From NCBI GenBank assembly GCA_965234325.1, contig OZ248418.1:1-64000 (forward strand): 64,000 bases of DNA, in the 5' to 3' direction. A program made the position numbers and the translations under genes. The notes beneath the pieces were generated by a model, which was not told the origin of the DNA, ran no database searches, and saw nothing but the letters and a program-made list of their open reading frames with translations. Positions 59,961 through 64,000 of this stretch are shown piece after piece. The DNA comes from Limnohabitans kasalickyi. GTDB lineage: Bacteria; Pseudomonadota; Gammaproteobacteria; Burkholderiales; Burkholderiaceae_C. Each line of letters begins with the position of its first letter. Position 1 is the stretch's first letter.

Positions 59961-61210
59961 CAAGCTTGCAAGCGGTACAAATGAAACGCGCCGTAAATGC
60001 CAGAGCGGTCGGTGGGGCCCAGTGTGTCTGAGGTGGCATCGTCGCGCACCCACTTGCCTTGCAAGTCGCCCGTGAAGCACACGTCCACGGGCGAGGTGAC
60101 GCCCGCTGTTCTGAAGATCACGCGTGCACCCGGCTTAGCAGCGCGGGTGATTTCGCGCCACAAAGCGGTGATCTCTTCGTTGGACATCCAGTCTTGTGCA
60201 TCCAGCAACACCACCGCATCGACACTGAGCACGTCCATGCGCGCAATGGCATCGCGTATGTTGCTTTGCTCGACCGAGAGCTTGTGCACATTGGCTTTGA
60301 CTTGCGCGTAGTGGCTGCGCATCAAGTAAGGTGGCAAGGCGCTTTGACCGGTGGCGTCGTAGCGGCGGCCAAAAGCTTGCCAAGCAAAGTAGTTGTCTTG
60401 AATGGGCACCACGGTGGCCAAGCGACGTGCGCGCTCTTTCAGCACCTGCGCCATGTTGTCGGGTTGCTCATCGCACAGCGCGTTGTGCTGGCTAGGAGGA
60501 ATGCCCAAGTTGTAAAGCGCAAAAGGGCTGCTGCAAATTTTGGCCATCAACTTGGAGTCAAAAATTTTGGCAACTTTGTTGTCAAACCATGTCTCTTGTG
60601 CTTGTTGGGTGGGTTGCGCCAACAACTCATCGAGCTTGACGCCGTGCAATTTGGCACCCCAGTGAATGATGCCAATCAATTGGCCCAGTAAGCCGTACTT
60701 GTAAAAGCCTTTGGCAAACATGCGGATGCGGCGAAAGCCAATGGGGCCACCTTCCCAGTAATGGCGGCTGTCGGCATCGAGTTTGGGTGCAATCAGGGTT
60801 TTGTATACGCGCACATTGCTAGACGCTTGGGCGACCCCAAAAAATTGGAAGAAGTCGTCGTAATCGGGCAGGGCACGCAGGCCTGCGATTTTGAGTTTGT
60901 TCAAGGAAACGTGGGCGTGGTTCAAGTCCACCGCCGTCACCTTGGCTGGGTTGGCCGTCAAATAAGACAAGGCATTACAACCGCCAGATGCGATGGTCAC
61001 CACATGGTCGTTGGCCCCCAAGTTCAAGGCCTGCATGTCCATCACGGGGTCTTCCCAAATTTGGGTGTAAACCAATTGACGAAACCACATCGCAAACAAA
61101 CGCTCTTTCAAGGTGGCTTTTTGTTTGTGCCCAAAAACCGCGTTGCTCAACAGTTCTTTAGAACGGTCTGCGGTGGCGCTGGGTGCGGGGATGGTTGGTG
61201 TGAATGTCAT
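59960..61210 (-). CDS. DUF3419 protein, BtaA-like (betaine lipid synthesis)
   Basis: 416 residues, the length of BtaA. The start RQLVYTQIWEDPVMDMQALNL and the SAM-binding ASGGCNALSYL are typical of DUF3419. BtaA of Rhodobacter and Sinorhizobium moves the 3-amino-3-carboxypropyl group of SAM to diacylglycerol, the first step to diacylglyceryl-trimethylhomoserine. The expected second enzyme, the methyltransferase BtaB, is not next to it; a GNAT/FemAB-like gene takes that place. The start region diverges from the CorA gene, with an inverted repeat between them. Confidence 0.82.
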   Translation of the reverse strand: MTFTPTIPAPSATADRSKELLSNAVFGHKQKATLKERLFAMWFRQLVYTQIWEDPVMDMQALNLGANDHVVTIASGGCNALSYLTANPAKVTAVDLNHAHVSLNKLKIAGLRALPDYDDFFQFFGVAQASSNVRVYKTLIAPKLDADSRHYWEGGPIGFRRIRMFAKGFYKYGLLGQLIGIIHWGAKLHGVKLDELLAQPTQQAQETWFDNKVAKIFDSKLMAKICSSPFALYNLGIPPSQHNALCDEQPDNMAQVLKERARRLATVVPIQDNYFAWQAFGRRYDATGQSALPPYLMRSHYAQVKANVHKLSVEQSNIRDAIARMDVLSVDAVVLLDAQDWMSNEEITALWREITRAAKPGARVIFRTAGVTSPVDVCFTGDLQGKWVRDDATSDTLGPTDRSGIYGAFHLYRLQA

Positions 61211-61298
61211 GACGTACTTTGCGTAAAAGGAACGTCATGGATGATGCGATTCATTCATTAAAAAGGCGTGACGGTTTGGTGTCTTGTTCGTGAATTTT

Positions 61299-61314
61299 GT
61301 GAAATGAATTTCAC
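61299..61314. promoter_or_regulatory. Inverted repeat in the btaA-like/corA divergent promoter region
   Basis: GTGAAAT-GA-ATTTCAC, a perfect 7-bp dyad with 2-bp spacer, 89 bp upstream of the DUF3419 start and 15 bp before the CorA start. Size and symmetry fit a dimeric regulator; none can be named. Confidence 0.5.
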
Positions 61315-61328
61315 GTACAGTTCGCGCC

Positions 61329-62444
61329 ATGCGAGTTTTCCAAATCAACACCCAGTCCGTCACAGAGTCGTCACAACTGCCCACTCAGCTGCCCGAGCAG
61401 GGCTTCATCTGGATGGCCTTTGCGCGGCGTGAGTTTGAGGTGCTGCAGCAAGAGATTCAGGGCACCTTAGAGCGCTTGTGTGGCACACAGATTGTCGATT
61501 TGCATGTGTCGGATGTGTTGAACAACCAACTGCCCTCGCACTACGACTACACCTCCGATTACAACTTGATGGTGTTTCGCCGTCTTGCTGCGGGTCAAAC
61601 AGAGTCGGACTTGTCTCGCCCCGGCGAGATCTTGCACCGCTCGCGTGACAAGGGCGGCCCGCCGGTGTTGCACCGCATCGACACCAGCCCTGTGGCTTTT
61701 GTGGTGTTTGACCGCGTGGTGTTGACCGTGCACCCCACCGACTGCGCCATTCGTGAGAGCTATGCCGCACGACTGTTGAGTTCGGGCGCTTTGGCTGCCA
61801 ACGCACAGGCTGGCCAACAGCCCAACCGTTTGCCTGTGAGTCCGCCCGATTTGATGTTGCGTGTGATCAGCCAGATGGTGGACGGCTATCTCAATTTGCG
61901 CCGTGAACTCACGCGCCAACTCGATCACTGGCAAAGCGAGCTGATCAACCCCAAAACGCGCTTTAACAACTGGAGCGCCTTGTTGGATGCCCGTTTGTCG
62001 CTGCACCATTTGGATGAAATTTGTGAAGACCAGCGCGCTGCGATTCAAGACTGGATCGACGCCCTCGATGCGGTCGTCGAGCCGCATGCTGTGCACCCGC
62101 GTTCGTTTGAGTTGCTCAAAGTACGCAGCCGCGATGTGTTGGAGCACATTGAGCGTGTGGTTCACCATGTGCGTCGCTTGGAGCAAAGTGCCGAAACCGC
62201 CGTGCAAATGCATTTCAACGCGCAGAGCAACCGAACCAACGACATCATGCGCACCTTGACAGTGTTGACGGCGATCTTTTTGCCTTTGAACTTGATCACC
62301 GGATTTTTTGGCATGAATTTCGAAACCTTCGCCGTGCTTCACGATGAACATGGCTTGTGGTGGACGAGCTTGTTCATGGTGGTGCTTGCTGTCAGCTTGG
62401 TGGTGTTTTTTTGGCGCAAGCGTTACTTGGGCGGCACCCATTGA
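61329..62444 (+). CDS. CorA/ZntB-family divalent-cation transporter
   Basis: 371 residues. A long cytoplasmic N-terminal domain (about 1-295) is followed by two C-terminal membrane helices. The first ends in the signature GMN (FFGMNFE, ~residues 330-335), which marks CorA-type channels. The second is WTSLFMVVLAVSLVVFFW with a basic tail. HLDEICEDQRAAIQDWIDALD and the following coiled region form the stalk helix. It could carry Mg2+, Zn2+ or another metal. Confidence 0.92.
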   Translation: MRVFQINTQSVTESSQLPTQLPEQGFIWMAFARREFEVLQQEIQGTLERLCGTQIVDLHVSDVLNNQLPSHYDYTSDYNLMVFRRLAAGQTESDLSRPGEILHRSRDKGGPPVLHRIDTSPVAFVVFDRVVLTVHPTDCAIRESYAARLLSSGALAANAQAGQQPNRLPVSPPDLMLRVISQMVDGYLNLRRELTRQLDHWQSELINPKTRFNNWSALLDARLSLHHLDEICEDQRAAIQDWIDALDAVVEPHAVHPRSFELLKVRSRDVLEHIERVVHHVRRLEQSAETAVQMHFNAQSNRTNDIMRTLTVLTAIFLPLNLITGFFGMNFETFAVLHDEHGLWWTSLFMVVLAVSLVVFFWRKRYLGGTH

Positions 62445-62551
62445 GTGGGCGGATCTGTCACTGAATCTTCACAATGGGTCGCTAGAGTTCAGGTCAATTT
62501 TTAAATGATTGACATGAAGGTGGCTCTATTTTTCGCGCTATTTTTAAGGCT

Positions 62552-63412
62552 GTGTGCTGCCTGTGTTTACTGCACACCTTGTCTGGGTGCGCCGTTCGCA
62601 GCTATGCCATTGACCAAGCTGCCAACGCGATAGCAACCCAAGATTTTGCCGCCGAGGACGATGTGGTGCTGGTGCGTGAAGCCAGCGCTTTCTATCTCAA
62701 GATGTCTGAATCGTTGTTGCGTGAGTCGCCTGGCCACCTCCAGTTGGCGCAGTCGGTGGCCGCGGGCTTTACCCAATACGCTTATACCTTCGTGGCTTTT
62801 GAGGCTGAAAAAACGGAGTCTGTGAATGCCAAAGCGGCCTTTGTGTTGCGCGAGCGTGCAGCACGTTTGTACGGCCGGGCACATCGCCATGCGATGACCG
62901 CTTTAGAACTCAGCAGTCCAGGGCTCAGGCAGGCCTTGAACAGGCCGACGTTTGCGCTGCCACAGCGACCTTCCGAACAACAAGTGGCGCTGGCCTATTG
63001 GGCGGCGGCGTCGTGGGGCGGCCTGATTTCGTTGTCCAAAGACCAGCCCGATGTGGTGGCCGACTTACCCCAAGCTATTCGTTTGGCGCAATGGGCTTGG
63101 CAGGCCCAGCCGAGTTACGGCCAAGGTGCATTGGCCAGTCTATTGGGTACCTTTGAAGCGGCGCGACCCAACGGGTCGGTCACGCAAGCCGCACAGTATT
63201 TCGACCAAGCCCTACGCGACGGTGCTGGCGCTCAAGCTGGGCCTTATGTGGCGAAGGCTGAAAGTATGGCCTTGGTGGCGCAAGACCGCGTGATGTTTGA
63301 GCAGTTGTTGCGCCAAGCCATTGAGGTGGCAACACGCCATCGCAATCTGCAAAACGAAGTCATGCGTGAGCGCGCCGTGTGGCTGCTCGACATGACAGAC
63401 GATTTATTTTGA
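62552..63412 (+). CDS. TRAP-associated TatT-family lipoprotein
   Basis: 286 residues from a GTG at 62552; the mature part starts at the Cys of LSGC, a lipobox. The body matches TatT-type proteins, alpha-helical TPR-like partners of TRAP transporter binding proteins: LYGRAHRHAMTALEL, WAAASWGGLISLSKDQPDV and GSVTQAAQYFDQAL. The frame stays open back to a TGA at 62510. An ATT at 62528 with AAGGTGG seven bases upstream would give a better signal peptide (MFRAIFKAVCCLCLLHTLSGC-like), so the true start may be a rare ATT. It is followed 8 bp later by the DctP gene. Confidence 0.82.
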   Translation: MCCLCLLHTLSGCAVRSYAIDQAANAIATQDFAAEDDVVLVREASAFYLKMSESLLRESPGHLQLAQSVAAGFTQYAYTFVAFEAEKTESVNAKAAFVLRERAARLYGRAHRHAMTALELSSPGLRQALNRPTFALPQRPSEQQVALAYWAAASWGGLISLSKDQPDVVADLPQAIRLAQWAWQAQPSYGQGALASLLGTFEAARPNGSVTQAAQYFDQALRDGAGAQAGPYVAKAESMALVAQDRVMFEQLLRQAIEVATRHRNLQNEVMRERAVWLLDMTDDLF

Positions 63413-63420
63413 AAGTTTGT

Positions 63421-64000
63421 ATGTTGAAGTCTGCTTTGTTGGTCATGACCTTGTGTGTGGGGGCTATGAGCCCCGCATTGGCAGCTGATAAACCTTTCCG
63501 AATGGGAACGCTGGCGCCTAAAAATTCGCTCTATCACCGCCAACTGCTAGAGGTGGGTGAGGCGTGGCGGGCAGCGCAAGGGGGTGGCGCGAAGTACGTG
63601 GTGTATCCAGACGGAAGCCAAGGTGGCGAGACCGAATTGGCGCGCCGTATGCGGATTGGTCAACTGCAAGGCGCCTTGTTGTCAGTCGTGGGCTTGCATG
63701 AGATTGAACCCTCGATCAATGCCTTGCAGGCCATGCCGTTGCTGTTCAAAAGCTGGGACGAGGTGGACTATGTGCGCGAAAAAATGCGCCCCGCCATGGA
63801 GAAGAAGTTTTTAGACAAAGGCTTTGTGGTGCTCGCTTGGGGTGATGCGGGCTGGGTGCGGTTCTTCTCGAAGGACCCTGCGTTCAAGCCCGATGACTAC
63901 AAAAAGATGAAATTCTTTGCGTGGGGTGGCGAGGCCGACCAGCAAGAAATCATGAAAAGTTTAGGCTACACGCCGGTGCCGCTGGAGACCAGCGACATCT
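63421..64000 (+). CDS. DctP-type TRAP transporter substrate-binding protein (5' part)
   Basis: The first 193 codons are visible and the rest lies beyond the right edge. A signal peptide ends near ALA-ADKP. The mature start FRMGTLAPKNSLYHRQL and then YPDGSQGGETELARRMRIGQL, PLLFKSWDEVDYVR and MKFFAWGGE fit the DctP family (PF03480), which binds carboxylates or related acids for TRAP import. Adjacent to the TatT gene, a known pairing. Confidence 0.9.
   Translation, partial: MLKSALLVMTLCVGAMSPALAADKPFRMGTLAPKNSLYHRQLLEVGEAWRAAQGGGAKYVVYPDGSQGGETELARRMRIGQLQGALLSVVGLHEIEPSINALQAMPLLFKSWDEVDYVREKMRPAMEKKFLDKGFVVLAWGDAGWVRFFSKDPAFKPDDYKKMKFFAWGGEADQQEIMKSLGYTPVPLETSDI

Noticed and set aside
63557..63814. 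85-codon plus-strand frame at the right end
   Set aside because: It lies inside the DctP-type gene in another frame and has no recognisable domain.

Overview
The window comes from a Gram-negative betaproteobacterium of the order Burkholderiales, most likely a freshwater Comamonadaceae (Limnohabitans/Rhodoferax-like). The main evidence is the core block leuC-leuD-leuB ... asd-fimV-truA-trpF-trpB-trpA-accD, read on the minus strand, together with a Gram-negative porin and a TRAP transporter gene pair. No rRNA, tRNA, CRISPR array, insertion sequence or phage gene was seen, and no gene-free stretch exceeds 300 bases.

Region 1 (1-32.3 kb) is the most unusual part. Two giant, repeat-built surface-type proteins are encoded in tandem. 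The first is cut by the left window edge; the second has 5297 residues. A small DUF1566 lipoprotein gene lies between them. The second giant starts with a LEPR-XLL-type motif, carries a degenerate zincin-like segment, then about 10 copies of a 243-residue repeat plus recent duplications of 429 and 1203 bp. It ends in a roughly 750-residue region shared with the first giant. Downstream, on the same strand and closely packed, are a SapC-family protein, a TolC-type outer-membrane channel, a periplasmic adaptor, a GAF-like/HlyD membrane protein, an M50 metalloprotease fused to a HlyD-type domain, a shortened SecA-like ATPase, a small DUF6447-like protein and a GNAT acetyltransferase. Two predicted Fe(II)/2-oxoglutarate-type hydroxylase genes converge on this operon. 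There is no ABC transporter. I read the locus as a candidate dedicated export, processing and modification system for the giant proteins, powered by a SecA paralogue instead of an ABC ATPase. I do not know of a characterised system with this composition.

Region 2 (32.3-39.7 kb) is core metabolism on the minus strand: accD, trpA, trpB, trpF, truA, fimV and asd.

Region 3 (39.9-54 kb) is a CO-oxidation island lodged between leuB and asd, which usually adjoin in this order. An RcoM-type haem PAS-LytTR regulator precedes coxM-coxS-coxL, where CoxL has the form I signature AYRCSFR. Then follow coxG, coxD, coxE, an XdhC/CoxI-type gene, a MobA-like nucleotidyltransferase, a predicted 2OG-Fe(II) oxygenase, an unidentified membrane protein, and a second molybdenum hydroxylase of the isoquinoline 1-oxidoreductase type. 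A hairpin terminator closes the run. Two 8-bp direct repeats 21 bp apart in front of coxM are a candidate RcoM operator.

Region 4 (54-64 kb) holds leuB, leuD, leuC, a small zinc-ribbon protein, a porin, a BtaA-like (DUF3419) gene coupled to a GNAT/FemAB-like gene, a CorA/ZntB-type metal transporter, and a TRAP-associated TatT lipoprotein followed by a DctP-type binding protein cut by the right edge.
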